From positions 5,064 to 69,063 of the forward strand of contig BOAV01000003.1 in assembly GCA_026002045.1 (NCBI GenBank): 64,000 nt of DNA, in the 5' to 3' direction. Under the pieces are notes generated by a model. It saw nothing but the letters and a program-made list of their open reading frames with translations. It made no database searches and was not told where the DNA came from. The translations under genes and the position numbers were made by a program. This document shows positions 36,967 through 45,267 of this stretch, one piece after another. This stretch comes from Spirochaetia bacterium. Its GTDB lineage: Bacteria; Spirochaetota; Spirochaetia; Treponematales; Breznakiellaceae. Numbering within the stretch: the first letter of the stretch is position 1; each line of letters starts with the position of its first letter.

Positions 36967-38420
36967 TTGTGGATGATGAGGAGCCGGTTCTGGACAGCTA
37001 TGAATTCATGCTGAAAAGCGCCAATAGTTTTACCCTTGCCGGAAAGGCCCGCACCGGGTATGACGCCTTAAAACTGATCAATGAACTGCAGCCCGATCTG
37101 GTATTCATGGACATCAACATACCCGGCAGGGACGGCCTTGCGGTAATCGCCGAGGTACACAAAAAATATGCCCCCATGGTGTTTATCCTTTCCACGGCCT
37201 ACGAGCGGTTCGATCTTGCCCAGCGGGCCATCCCCCTGGGTGTGTTTGAGTATCTGGTAAAGCCCGTATCAAAAAAAACCTTTTTCGCCGCATTGGAAAA
37301 AGTACGGGAACATCTGGACGCCCGTACCGCCGAACCGGAACAGGAGCCGGAAGGGGGGATACAGCGCTATTTACGGAAAACCATCTGGAAGGCGGCAGGG
37401 CAGGGGGAATGGGAACAGTACCGGGAAAAATTTGCCTTTCCTTCGGATAAGGGGATTGTCTGCATCCTGGAATTGGGGGAAGCGGCGGAAACCTATGGGA
37501 ATACGATCATGGAGAAACTGTCCCTGCGCTACCATTGCCGGCACGATTTTAACATGAACCAGCGGTTCTGCCTTATGCTGGGGGATATTGACCGGGACGA
37601 ACTTGAGGCTTGTGTAGAAAAGGTATGCCGGGAAACCCTTCCCGGAGAGGAATATGGTTACGGGATCGGCGGCTTGTACCACGGGAGCGAATTGTTCCAA
37701 TCCTGCGGCGAGGCCCTGGAGGACCTGCGCCGGAAGCTGAACGGGAACGGCGCCGGAGGATTGCAAAACCGTGAACAACAGCGGATTATCCAGCTTCGCC
37801 GGAAAACCGGTATCGCTCCTCCTGAAGAAACAGTAAAACTGTTCGATGATCTCTGGAAAGATATTTTCGGCTCCCGTGATTTTGCGGTGGCAAAGGCAAA
37901 GATGGTTTCGGTCTTTATGTTCCTCATGGACGATTGCACAGGCTGTTACAGCGGCCATGCCGAAGTTTCGCCGCCCTTTAACGCGGCGGAGGAGATCATG
38001 GCCCTGCCGGACCTTGCTGCGTGGGAAGGATGGGCCGCTTCCGCCTTTGAGCACATTCAGCGTCAGGCGAATCTCCGCCGTTCCGGGAGTTTCCCCCTGC
38101 CATTGGTAAAGGCCATCGAATACATCCATGACCATTATGCCGAAAGTATCCAGCTCTCCGATGCCGCCGATGCGGCCCAGGTTTCCGCCGCCTATTTAAG
38201 CCGCCTCTTTTCGGAACACCTGAAGGCCAATTTTATCGATTATATTACGGAACTTCGGATAGGACAGGCGGAAAAATTCATCCGGGAATCCCGGATGAAT
38301 ATCAAGGAAATCGCCTTCGCTGTGGGTTATCAGGACCCCAATTATTTCAGTAAAATTTTCAAGAAGATCACCGGATTGTCCCCCCGGACCTTTGGGGCGC
38401 GAGCGGAGGAGTCCGTATGA
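36951..38420 (+). CDS. Response regulator with AraC-type DNA-binding domain (YesN type)
   Basis: The 489-residue regulator has an N-terminal receiver domain with the acidic pair Asp8-Asp9, phospho-acceptor Asp54 (LVFMDINIPG) and LVKPVSKKTF containing the conserved Lys. A long middle region (about 125-380) is helical with no recognised domain. The C-terminal AraC pair of HTHs (about 385-485) includes YIHDHYAESIQLSDAADAAQVSAAYLSRLFSEH and IKEIAFAVGYQDPNYFSKIFKKITG. It probably activates the downstream sugar transporter genes. The stop overlaps the next ATG (ATGA). Confidence 0.94.
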   Translation: MYRVLIVDDEEPVLDSYEFMLKSANSFTLAGKARTGYDALKLINELQPDLVFMDINIPGRDGLAVIAEVHKKYAPMVFILSTAYERFDLAQRAIPLGVFEYLVKPVSKKTFFAALEKVREHLDARTAEPEQEPEGGIQRYLRKTIWKAAGQGEWEQYREKFAFPSDKGIVCILELGEAAETYGNTIMEKLSLRYHCRHDFNMNQRFCLMLGDIDRDELEACVEKVCRETLPGEEYGYGIGGLYHGSELFQSCGEALEDLRRKLNGNGAGGLQNREQQRIIQLRRKTGIAPPEETVKLFDDLWKDIFGSRDFAVAKAKMVSVFMFLMDDCTGCYSGHAEVSPPFNAAEEIMALPDLAAWEGWAASAFEHIQRQANLRRSGSFPLPLVKAIEYIHDHYAESIQLSDAADAAQVSAAYLSRLFSEHLKANFIDYITELRIGQAEKFIRESRMNIKEIAFAVGYQDPNYFSKIFKKITGLSPRTFGARAEESV

Positions 38421-39565
38421 AATCAGTGAATTTATTTTTAACCACGAACCACACGAACACCACGAACAAGGCCGATAAGGTTCTCAATCCCTTCGTGCTG
38501 TTCCTGTCCTTAGTGCTTATGTTTCTCTTTTCCTGTCAGGCAAAGAACCTTGTCCCTCCGCCCCCGGAGCCGGGCCGGCCATCTCCCGCAGCCGTACAGC
38601 CCCGGCAGTCGGGTACTGAAAAAAAGGTTACCATCGGCTTTTCCGTTGCCACGGCTACCTTTATCCTTGAACGGTGGAACAAGGACATGAAGATTTTTTC
38701 CGCTGCGGCGAAGGAACTGGGGGCCGATGTGCTGGTGCAGCTTTCCGCCGGAGGAATCCGGGAGCAGATAGCCCAGATAAACTATATGGTTACCCAGAAC
38801 ATCGATATCCTGGTGGTCATTGCCCACGATTCGGAACTGATCGCCGGGGCCGTTAAGCAGGTCCGGGACGCGGGAATCCCCGTCATCGCCTATGACCGGA
38901 TGATCCTGGGGACGCCCATTGACGCGTACATTTCCTTTGACAGCCGGGAGGTGGGCCGTCAATACGGGCGGGCGCTGATCAGCGCCGTTCCAAAGGGGAC
39001 CTACCTGGTGGCCAACGGCTCCCTTCACGATACAAACAGCTTTGACATCAACGAAGGACTGCACGAGATACTCGATCCCCATATTGCGGCGGGGAGCATC
39101 GAAATTGGGCGGGAGATCTGGCTTGAGGAATGGAGCTTTGACGAGGCCCTGGAGAAGATCGGCGCCGTCTTCGAGGAAACTACTGCCTTCGATGCCATCG
39201 CCTGCGGCAACGACGCCATCGCAAGTGCGGCGATTCAGCTCCTGTCCGAACGGCGTCTCGCCGGGAAGGTGGCGGTAGTCGGTCAGGACGCGGAACTGAT
39301 CAGCTGCCAGCACGTTGTCGAAGGGCTGCAGCTCATGACCGTGTATAAACCCATCGGCAAACTCGCCTCCCGGTCGGCCCGGCTCGCCATGGCCATCGCG
39401 ACACAGGAAGACTTCCCCCCCGACACCCTTTTGGAAAACAACAGCGGCGCACCGATACCTTCATATATAGAAAAACCGCTGGCAATTTATAAGGACAACA
39501 TGGATGCGGTTATTAAGGATGGGTTCCATTCCTATGAGGATGTGTACCGAAATAGTGATCTTTAG
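38417..39565 (+). CDS. Sugar ABC-type substrate-binding lipoprotein (xylose-type)
   Basis: A 382-residue periplasmic-binding protein related to XylF/ChvE: TIGFSVATATFILERWNKDM, IDILVVIAHDSELIAGAVKQVRDAGIPVIAYDRMI and DAIACGNDAIASAAIQLL. The signal sequence is odd. After the ATG, with GGAGGA in front, residues about 8-17 (FLTTNHTNTTN region) are encoded by a half copy of the dispersed CCACGAAC repeat; the hydrophobic stretch and lipobox (MFLFSC, Cys40) come only afterwards. It is translationally coupled to the response regulator and may serve sensing rather than transport, since a full binding protein for the transporter is encoded next. Confidence 0.87.
   Translation: MKSVNLFLTTNHTNTTNKADKVLNPFVLFLSLVLMFLFSCQAKNLVPPPPEPGRPSPAAVQPRQSGTEKKVTIGFSVATATFILERWNKDMKIFSAAAKELGADVLVQLSAGGIREQIAQINYMVTQNIDILVVIAHDSELIAGAVKQVRDAGIPVIAYDRMILGTPIDAYISFDSREVGRQYGRALISAVPKGTYLVANGSLHDTNSFDINEGLHEILDPHIAAGSIEIGREIWLEEWSFDEALEKIGAVFEETTAFDAIACGNDAIASAAIQLLSERRLAGKVAVVGQDAELISCQHVVEGLQLMTVYKPIGKLASRSARLAMAIATQEDFPPDTLLENNSGAPIPSYIEKPLAIYKDNMDAVIKDGFHSYEDVYRNSDL
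38438..38468 (+). repeat. Half copy of the dispersed repeat inside a coding region
   Basis: TTAACCACGAACC-ACACGAACACCACGAACA resembles the left arm of the intergenic palindromes at 2.4, 40.9 and 49.0 kb, without a complementary right arm. It is in frame within the binding-protein gene and encodes the low-complexity LTTNHTNTTN stretch between start codon and signal peptide. Confidence 0.6.
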
Positions 39566-39732
39566 CATTTTATTGACATCAAAATATTCTCTCATTACTC
39601 CGGCCAATGCGGCGCCGGCGGGGATAATTCCTTATTTTTGTCAAAACTTTACGATATGAAAAAACCATAGCTCCGGATAGTATTATTAATAAACACGTTG
39701 TGTTTAATTCAAGTTTATTATGGAGGAATTAA
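39566..39732. other. Intergenic region with candidate promoter elements
   Basis: This 167-bp gap lies between two binding-protein genes. It holds TTGACA at 39573, an AT-rich block TAGTATTATTAATAAAC and an inverted repeat at 39690-39706. A separate promoter for the transporter genes is likely here; no reading frame or terminator with a U-run is visible. Confidence 0.45.
39690..39706. promoter_or_regulatory. Inverted repeat upstream of the sugar transporter
   Basis: TAAACAC-GTT-GTGTTTA has exact 7-bp arms. It is 26 bp before the binding-protein start and downstream of AT-rich promoter-like text, so it could be an operator or, less likely, a site for the AraC-type regulator encoded upstream. 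Confidence 0.45.
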
Positions 39733-40872
39733 ATGAAGAAAATTTTAGCAGTAACACTGGTCCTTTGCATCGCGGCGGGCTTCGCCTTTGCCGGCGGGGG
39801 AAAAGCCGGCGGGAGCAGTGCATCCGGCGGTTCAACCTTTATCGGCATTGCCATGCCCGAGACCCATGTTCAGCGCTGGGTGAAAGATGGGGCTTCCCTC
39901 AAAAAGTTCGCCGAAGAAAAGGGCTACCGGGCCGAAACATCCTTTGGTGATGCGGACCAGAGTGTGCAGAACCGGCAGATCGAAGGCTTCCTGACCCAGG
40001 GCGCCAAGGTCCTCGTTATCGGCAGCGTCAATGAAGGGGTTATCTCCGCAGTGGCTTCCGCCGCACAGGACAAGGTGGCGGTCATCGCCTATGACCGGAT
40101 CATCTCCAACTCCGCCGACTATGACTACTACATCACCTTCAACAACTTCAAGGTCGGCCAGTTCCAGGGCCAGGGTATTGAGCAGGGGCTGAATTTGAAA
40201 GCCGCCACCGCCGCCAATCCCAAGTACATCACCCTCTTTGCGGGGTCCCCCACAGACGGCAACGCCTTCTTCTTCTATGACGGCGCCATGAGCGTCCTCA
40301 ACCCCTACATCGACAGCGGCGTCCTTAAAGTCGTGGGGCCCTATCCCAAGACCTCCAAAGATACCGCCAACTTCCAGCGGATCGCCACCGAAAACTGGTC
40401 CGGCCCCATTGCCAAGACCCGGATGGAAAACCTCCTGAACAACGATGCCCGGGATGTGGTGCTTGACGCGGTCCTCGCCCCCAATGATACCCTGGCGCGG
40501 GCCATCATCGAAGCCTGCCTTGCGGATGCCAAATATGCGGCGGCGGGTAAGCTCCCGGTGACAACCGGCCAGGACGCGGAAGCGGATTCAACCCTGTCCA
40601 TCAAAAACGGCCGGCAGTATATGACCGTATTCAAGGACACCACCAAACTGGCGGAAGCGGCCATTCTTCTGGCGGATCAGATCCTCAAGGGCCAGACCAT
40701 CAACATCCCCGGCGCCACCCTGGCTTCCGGTGATCTTCTCTCCATCGGCGATACCGGCAAGAAGGTGGTAAAGGCCTACCTGCTGGAACCCATCCTCGTA
40801 ACCAAAGACAACTGGCAGGTTCCTGTCCAGGCAGGTTTCTATACCCCTGAAGAAGAAGCCCGGCTCAAGTAA
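39733..40872 (+). CDS. chvE: Multiple-monosaccharide ABC transporter substrate-binding protein (ChvE type)
   Basis: A 379-residue periplasmic protein with signal peptide MKKILAVTLVLCIAAGFAFA. The ChvE/XylF-type core is clear: FIGIAMPETHVQRWVKDG, AETSFGDADQSVQNRQIEGFLTQGAKVLVIGSVN, KVAVIAYDRIISNSADYDYYITFNN, DAVLAPNDTLARAIIEACL and TGQDAEADSTLSIKNGRQYMTVFKDT. It binds pentoses or hexoses for import. It is followed, after a strong inverted repeat, by the MmsA-type ATPase and MmsB-type permease. TGGAGGAATT precedes the ATG. Confidence 0.92.
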   Translation: MKKILAVTLVLCIAAGFAFAGGGKAGGSSASGGSTFIGIAMPETHVQRWVKDGASLKKFAEEKGYRAETSFGDADQSVQNRQIEGFLTQGAKVLVIGSVNEGVISAVASAAQDKVAVIAYDRIISNSADYDYYITFNNFKVGQFQGQGIEQGLNLKAATAANPKYITLFAGSPTDGNAFFFYDGAMSVLNPYIDSGVLKVVGPYPKTSKDTANFQRIATENWSGPIAKTRMENLLNNDARDVVLDAVLAPNDTLARAIIEACLADAKYAAAGKLPVTTGQDAEADSTLSIKNGRQYMTVFKDTTKLAEAAILLADQILKGQTINIPGATLASGDLLSIGDTGKKVVKAYLLEPILVTKDNWQVPVQAGFYTPEEEARLK

Positions 40873-40880
40873 GATTTTTT

Positions 40881-40955
40881 ACCACAACGGACACGAGGGG
40901 ACACAAAAGGAAAAAAACGATAAAATCCTTTGTGTTCCTTCGTGTCCGTTGTGGT
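40881..40955. repeat. Dispersed palindrome, copy 2: long near-perfect hairpin
   Basis: The left arm ACCACAACGGACACGAGG (continuing to GGA at about 40911) pairs with the right arm ending CGTGTCCGTTGTGGT at 40955; about 28 of 30 bases match, with a loop of about 15 A-rich bases. It sits between the binding-protein stop and the ATPase start. In other ABC operons such hairpins protect the upstream message and reduce read-through, raising the binding protein over the membrane components. Confidence 0.85.
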
Positions 40956-40980
40956 AATTATAAGTGGTATGGGGGCAGAA

Positions 40981-42543
40981 ATGAGCGATGAATACATTCT
41001 TGAAATTGAAGACCTGATCAAGGATTTTCCCGGCGTGCGCGCCCTGGACCGGGTTAACCTCAAGGTTAAGCGGGGGGAAATCCATTCCCTCTGCGGGGAA
41101 AACGGCGCGGGAAAGTCCACCCTCATGAACGTCATCAGCGGGGTTTATCCCAGGGGCAGCTACGAAGGCCGGGTTATCTACCGGGGCCATGAGACTAATT
41201 ACCACAGCGTCAAGGACAGTGAAAAGGAAGGGCTTGCCATCATCCATCAGGAACTGGCCCTGAGCCCCTATCTCTCGATTTATGAAAATATTTTTCTTGG
41301 ACACATGAAGACCATGCCTTCCGGAGAGAAGGCTCCCGCAGGGGCCTACCGGTTCGGCATTATTAATTGGGATTATTATATAAAGGAATCGCAAAAATAT
41401 CTGGATCGGGTAGGTTTGAAAGAAAGCCCCGCCACCATTGTCAGCAAGCTGGGGGTGGGAAAACAGCAGCTCGTGGAAATTGCCCGGGCCCTTTCCAAAG
41501 AGGTGGATCTCCTCATACTTGATGAACCTACATCCTCGCTCAACGATGAGGAGAGCAGCCATCTGCTGGACCTCATCCTTGAATTCAAGCGTCAGGGCAT
41601 TACCTCCATCATGATCTCCCATAAGTTGAACGAGGTCCTTAAAACAGCGGACAGCGTTACGGTCCTCCGGGACGGCAGATCCATTTCCACCTTCGATGTT
41701 AAAAAAGACAAGCTCACCGAGGCCATGCTGATCAAAGACATGGTGGGCCGGGATCTGACCCACCGCTTCCCGGAACGGAAAAGTTTCCCCGGGGACACCA
41801 TCATGGAAGTAAAGAACTGGACCGTTTACCACCCGGATTACCATACGATTAAGGTGGTGGACAACGCTTCTTTCTACCTGCGGAAGGGGGAGATTCTGGC
41901 CTTCTGCGGCCCCATGGGGGCGGGCCGGACCGAGCTGATGATGAGTGTCTACGGCCGATCCTACGGCTCCCGGAGCGAGGGGGAACTGTACATTCATGGT
42001 ACGCAACTGCGGCTGAATTCCGCCGCGGCCGCCATCAGGGCGGGGCTGAACTATGTTTCGGAGGATCGGAAGGGCCTGGGGCTCATCCTCATCCAGGATA
42101 TCAAGACCAATATTTCTACCTCCTCATTGGGGAAACTTTCCCATGCGGGGGTGATGGACGCCCAAAAAGAAATTGAAGCGGCGGAAAAGTACCGCGGGGA
42201 ATTACAGATCAAAACCCCTTCGATAAACCAGCTTACCCGGAACCTTTCCGGGGGGAATCAGCAGAAGGTGGTGGTCGGCCGTTCCCTGCTGGCGGACCCG
42301 GATATTTTTATCGTGGACGAGCCCACCAGGGGAATCGACGTGGGGGCCAAAACTGAAATCTACAGCATCCTCAACGATCTGGTTGCCCTGGGCAAGAGCG
42401 TTATCATGGTGACCTCCGAACTCCCCGAGGCACTGGGGCTGGCGGATCGGATCTATGTTATGAACGAGGGAAAAATCAAGGGTATGCTTATGCATGAGGA
42501 AGCTACCCAGGAAAAGATCATGCAAATCGCCCTGGTAGGATAA
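40981..42543 (+). CDS. mmsA: Multiple-monosaccharide ABC transporter ATP-binding protein
   Basis: A 520-residue double ATPase for sugar import (MmsA/GguA/XylG group). The first half has Walker A GENGAGKST (39-47), IIHQELALSPYLSIYENIFLG, signature LGVGKQQLVEIARAL and Walker B LLILDEPTSSLN. The second half has the degenerate Walker A GPMGAGRTE, signature LSGGNQQKVVVGRSL and FIVDEPTRGIDVGAK. The start at 40981 (MSDEYILEIEDL) fits the family. An in-frame ATG at 40969 lies in the GGGGGCAGAA stretch that serves as ribosome site. Confidence 0.94.
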   Translation: MSDEYILEIEDLIKDFPGVRALDRVNLKVKRGEIHSLCGENGAGKSTLMNVISGVYPRGSYEGRVIYRGHETNYHSVKDSEKEGLAIIHQELALSPYLSIYENIFLGHMKTMPSGEKAPAGAYRFGIINWDYYIKESQKYLDRVGLKESPATIVSKLGVGKQQLVEIARALSKEVDLLILDEPTSSLNDEESSHLLDLILEFKRQGITSIMISHKLNEVLKTADSVTVLRDGRSISTFDVKKDKLTEAMLIKDMVGRDLTHRFPERKSFPGDTIMEVKNWTVYHPDYHTIKVVDNASFYLRKGEILAFCGPMGAGRTELMMSVYGRSYGSRSEGELYIHGTQLRLNSAAAAIRAGLNYVSEDRKGLGLILIQDIKTNISTSSLGKLSHAGVMDAQKEIEAAEKYRGELQIKTPSINQLTRNLSGGNQQKVVVGRSLLADPDIFIVDEPTRGIDVGAKTEIYSILNDLVALGKSVIMVTSELPEALGLADRIYVMNEGKIKGMLMHEEATQEKIMQIALVG

Positions 42544-42569
42544 ACTTTTAGACAATTAAGGAGACAGAA

Positions 42570-43760
42570 ATGAGCGACAGCGTGGATAAAAAGAATACCG
42601 TCCTTACCCTGATTAAAAACAATATCCGGAGCTATACCATGTTCCTGGTACTGGTGGCGATCATGGTGGTTTTTGCCTTCCGGACCGGGGGCACCAACCT
42701 CAATTCCCGGAATTTTACCAATATCTTTATCCAATATTCCTACGTGCTCATCCTGGCAGTTGGCATGGTACAGGTGATGATCATCGGCTGCGTCGACCTT
42801 TCGGTGGGTTCGGTCTGCGCCTTCGTGGGAGCCATCAGCGCCATGGTTTACAATACCGGCGTGGGGATGGTTCCTACCCTGCTGGTTGCCCTTGTCATCG
42901 GCCTCCTCATCGGCGCCTTCCAGGGCTTCTGGGTCGCCTATCTGAAAATCCCCGCCTTCATTGTTACCCTGGCGGGTATGCTTCTCTTCCGGGGCCTTAC
43001 CTACATCATCACCAAGATAAATCCCATCGGCCTTAAGGACGACGGCTACAAACAGATGGCTTCGGGGATGCTGGATTTTCCGGCCCTGGAGTTCGGGGGT
43101 GTCCACTACACCGCCCTGATCATAGGGGCGGCCCTCTTCATCATCTATGCGGCATCGGAGTGTATTTCCCGGCAAAAACGAATACGGAATAAATTTGAAA
43201 TTGTCCCCCTTCCCCTTTTTATCGGGAAGCTGGTGGTATTGGGGGCCCTTATCATCGGCCTCTCCCAGCGTTTCGCCACCTACCGGGGTCTCCCCAACGT
43301 GGTCATTGTTTTGGGGATTACGGTTTTAGTCTTCAATTTCATCATGAAAAGAACCGTTCTGGGCCGCTACATCTATGCCGTGGGGGGCAACGCCCGGTCG
43401 GCTAAACTTTCGGGGATCAATTCCGAACTGGTGTCCTTCCTGGTTTTCTGCATCATGGGGCTGCTCTCCGGTCTTGCGGCGGTGGTCTCCACAGGCTATA
43501 TGAACAGCGCCCTTCCCCAGGCGGGGAACCTCTTCGAGATGGACGCCATCGCCGCCTGTTACATCGGCGGGGTTTCCGCCTCAGGCGGCATCGGTACCGT
43601 TTTCGGGGTCATTATCGGCGGTCTCGTGATGTCCGCCATCAACAACGGTATGTCCCTGATGAACCTGGGCCAGCATTACCAGTACGTGGTCAAGGCCGCG
43701 GTGGTGCTCCTGGCGGTGTTCTACGATGTGTATACCCGGCGCAAGTCAGGGTTGAGTTAA
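42570..43760 (+). CDS. mmsB: Multiple-monosaccharide ABC transporter permease
   Basis: A 396-residue permease with ten or more hydrophobic segments. It belongs to the XylH/GguB (BPD_transp_2) group: VQVMIIGCVDLSVGSVCAFVGAISA, FVTLAGMLLFRGLTYI, YIYAVGGNARSAKLSGIN and MDAIAACYIGGVSASGGIGTVFGVIIGGLVMSAINNGM. The extra length over RbsC (about 320) is typical of the xylose/multisugar type. It closes the operon, which ends at a strong terminator 40 bp further on. AAGGAGACAG precedes the ATG. Confidence 0.94.
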   Translation: MSDSVDKKNTVLTLIKNNIRSYTMFLVLVAIMVVFAFRTGGTNLNSRNFTNIFIQYSYVLILAVGMVQVMIIGCVDLSVGSVCAFVGAISAMVYNTGVGMVPTLLVALVIGLLIGAFQGFWVAYLKIPAFIVTLAGMLLFRGLTYIITKINPIGLKDDGYKQMASGMLDFPALEFGGVHYTALIIGAALFIIYAASECISRQKRIRNKFEIVPLPLFIGKLVVLGALIIGLSQRFATYRGLPNVVIVLGITVLVFNFIMKRTVLGRYIYAVGGNARSAKLSGINSELVSFLVFCIMGLLSGLAAVVSTGYMNSALPQAGNLFEMDAIAACYIGGVSASGGIGTVFGVIIGGLVMSAINNGMSLMNLGQHYQYVVKAAVVLLAVFYDVYTRRKSGLS

Positions 43761-43798
43761 GTGAGGCAGTTCCAAAACTAACCATCGATCCACCGACG

Positions 43799-43828
43799 AA
43801 CCGCAGGGCCTGCCCTGCGGTTTTTTTT
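43799..43828 (+). terminator. Rho-independent terminator of the sugar transporter operon
   Basis: AACCGCAGGG pairs with CCCTGCGGTT around a CCTG loop and runs into eight T residues (43821-43828). The GC-rich perfect stem plus U-tract is a textbook intrinsic terminator, isolating the sugar operon from the next regulator. Confidence 0.92.
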
Positions 43829-43848
43829 CGATTTTTTTCATTTTTCTC

Positions 43849-43877
43849 TTGACATATTGTACTAGTGCATTTATGAT
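43849..43877 (+). promoter_or_regulatory. Promoter of the GntR/SPFH/ABC operon
   Basis: TTGACA (43849-43854) and TATGAT (43872-43877) are exactly 17 bp apart, near-perfect sigma-70 boxes. Initiation 7 nt downstream would fall at about 43884, two bases before the GntR ATG (43886), predicting a leaderless message. Confidence 0.8.
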
Positions 43878-43898
43878 TGTACTAGATGAATAGTACAA
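43857..43898. promoter_or_regulatory. Candidate GntR operators: repeated TTGTACTAG boxes
   Basis: TTGTACTAG occurs at 43857-43865 and again at 43877-43885, spaced 20 bp (about two helical turns). TAGTACAA at 43891-43898 is the inverted partner of the second box: TTGTACTA-6 bp-TAGTACAA. The sites lie in the promoter spacer, just after the -10 and over the first codons. This fits autorepression by the YtrA-like GntR protein encoded there. Confidence 0.75.
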
Positions 43899-44272
43899 AT
43901 GCCGAATCGATGAATTTCTCATTGGACCCGGCCAACGGCGTGCCCATTTACCGGCAGATCATTCAGCAGATCGAGTACGGCATTTTGTCGGAGCGGCTCA
44001 GGACCGGGGACAAACTGCCCACCATCCGCTCCCTGGCGGTTGACTTAAAGATCAACCCCAACACCATAGCCAGGGCCTACGGCGAACTGGAGATTCGGGG
44101 TATCCTGGCAACCCAGGTGGGAAGCGGCACCTATATTTCTGACAAGCGCCCCCCTGCGGAGGATGACGGCAGAATCCGCAAGATACAGGAACTGCTTGCC
44201 CGCTTTATGCAGGAGATGCGGGGGCTGGGGGCGGATAAAAAAGAGATCATCGAATTGATAGAAGAACTGTAA
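43886..44272 (+). CDS. GntR-family regulator, YtrA subfamily
   Basis: A 128-residue repressor with a winged HTH (about 18-85: PIYRQIIQQIEYGILSERLRTGDKLPTIRSLAVDLKINPNTIARAYGELEIRGI) and only a short helical dimerisation tail. This is diagnostic for the YtrA subgroup, whose members typically control adjacent ABC transporter genes. The start ATG lies inside its own candidate operator and has no Shine-Dalgarno; an internal ATG at codon 9 also lacks one. It is followed after 26 bp by the SPFH gene. Confidence 0.92.
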   Translation: MNSTNAESMNFSLDPANGVPIYRQIIQQIEYGILSERLRTGDKLPTIRSLAVDLKINPNTIARAYGELEIRGILATQVGSGTYISDKRPPAEDDGRIRKIQELLARFMQEMRGLGADKKEIIELIEEL

Positions 44273-44298
44273 ATCAATGAGGGATGAAGGAGGGTGAG

Positions 44299-45267
44299 AT
44301 GAAAACAGTAAAACGGCGAAAGAATCAGGAAACCCTGGTTAAAAACAACCAGGGCCGGGAAAGGCGGCGGGATTTTATGATGGGCCGCGCGGGGATTTGC
44401 CTTTTAACAATCATTGCGGTTTTTCTGTGGATGCTGTATGCGTCCTCCCGCCGTGTTCCCGGTTTTGCCGAATGGGGGATCTTTCTGGCGGTGTCCCTTG
44501 CGGTAATCATCATCACCTTTTCCATTCAGAAACTTGAGGAATGGGAGCGGGCCATCGTGCTCCGCTTTGGGCGCTTCAAGAAAGTGCGGGGACCGGGACT
44601 TTTCTTTCTCATTCCCATTGCGGACCGGATCGCAAAGATCGTTGACATCCGCATTCGGGTGACGGACTTTTCCGCGCAGGAAACCCTTACCCGGGACTCG
44701 GTTACCGTTACGGTGGACGCCATCTGTTTCTGGCTGGTCTGGGACCCGGAAAAGGCGATCCTCGAAGTTGAGAATTATCAAGATGCGGTGATCCTCGCCT
44801 CCAAGACCGCGCTGCGGAACGCCGTGAGCAGCCACGATCTTTCTACGTTTCTGGAACGGGGGGACCTCATCGAAAAGCAGATACAGGAAGATGTTGACAG
44901 GAAAACTACCGAATGGGGGATCACGGTCCAGTACATCGAAATTACCGACATCCAGATTCCGGAAGAATTGCAGGATTCCCTTTCCCGGCTTGCCCAGGCG
45001 GAGCGGGAAAAGAAGAGCCGCATCCTCCTTGCGGAAGCGGAGATCGAGATCGCCAAGAAACTTGAGGAAGCGGTACAGGTCTACGCCAAAAACGAACCGG
45101 CGATGAAACTGAAAATTCTTTCCATCCTGAACGAGGGCCTTAAAGCGGGGAACTCCATGATGCTGGTTCCCAATTCCATCACCGAGGAACTGAAAGGAAA
45201 AGACATTTTTGGTTTACAAGCCCTGAACAAGATTAAAACCCATGAGGAAAAAGGAGACGCAAAATGA
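44299..45267 (+). CDS. SPFH/Band 7 (stomatin/prohibitin-like) membrane protein
   Basis: The 322-residue protein has a basic N-terminus (MKTVKRRKN, RERRR), two hydrophobic segments (about 32-50 and 58-75), and the Band 7 domain: EEWERAIVLRFGRFKKVRGPGLFFLIPIADRIAKIVDIRIRV, then TRDSVTVTVDAICFW. A coiled-coil Glu/Ala tail (AQAEREKKSRILLAEAEIEIAKK) follows. Such proteins form large ring assemblies that organise membrane microdomains. Being locked in an operon with an FtsX-type ABC system suggests it scaffolds that transporter. GGAGGGTGAG precedes the ATG; the stop overlaps the ATPase start (ATGA). Confidence 0.9.
   Translation: MKTVKRRKNQETLVKNNQGRERRRDFMMGRAGICLLTIIAVFLWMLYASSRRVPGFAEWGIFLAVSLAVIIITFSIQKLEEWERAIVLRFGRFKKVRGPGLFFLIPIADRIAKIVDIRIRVTDFSAQETLTRDSVTVTVDAICFWLVWDPEKAILEVENYQDAVILASKTALRNAVSSHDLSTFLERGDLIEKQIQEDVDRKTTEWGITVQYIEITDIQIPEELQDSLSRLAQAEREKKSRILLAEAEIEIAKKLEEAVQVYAKNEPAMKLKILSILNEGLKAGNSMMLVPNSITEELKGKDIFGLQALNKIKTHEEKGDAK

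Noticed and set aside
43799..43828. Riboswitch or attenuator for the GntR operon
   Set aside because: The hairpin lies upstream of the GntR promoter and directly after the sugar permease, so it is an ordinary terminator of the preceding operon.
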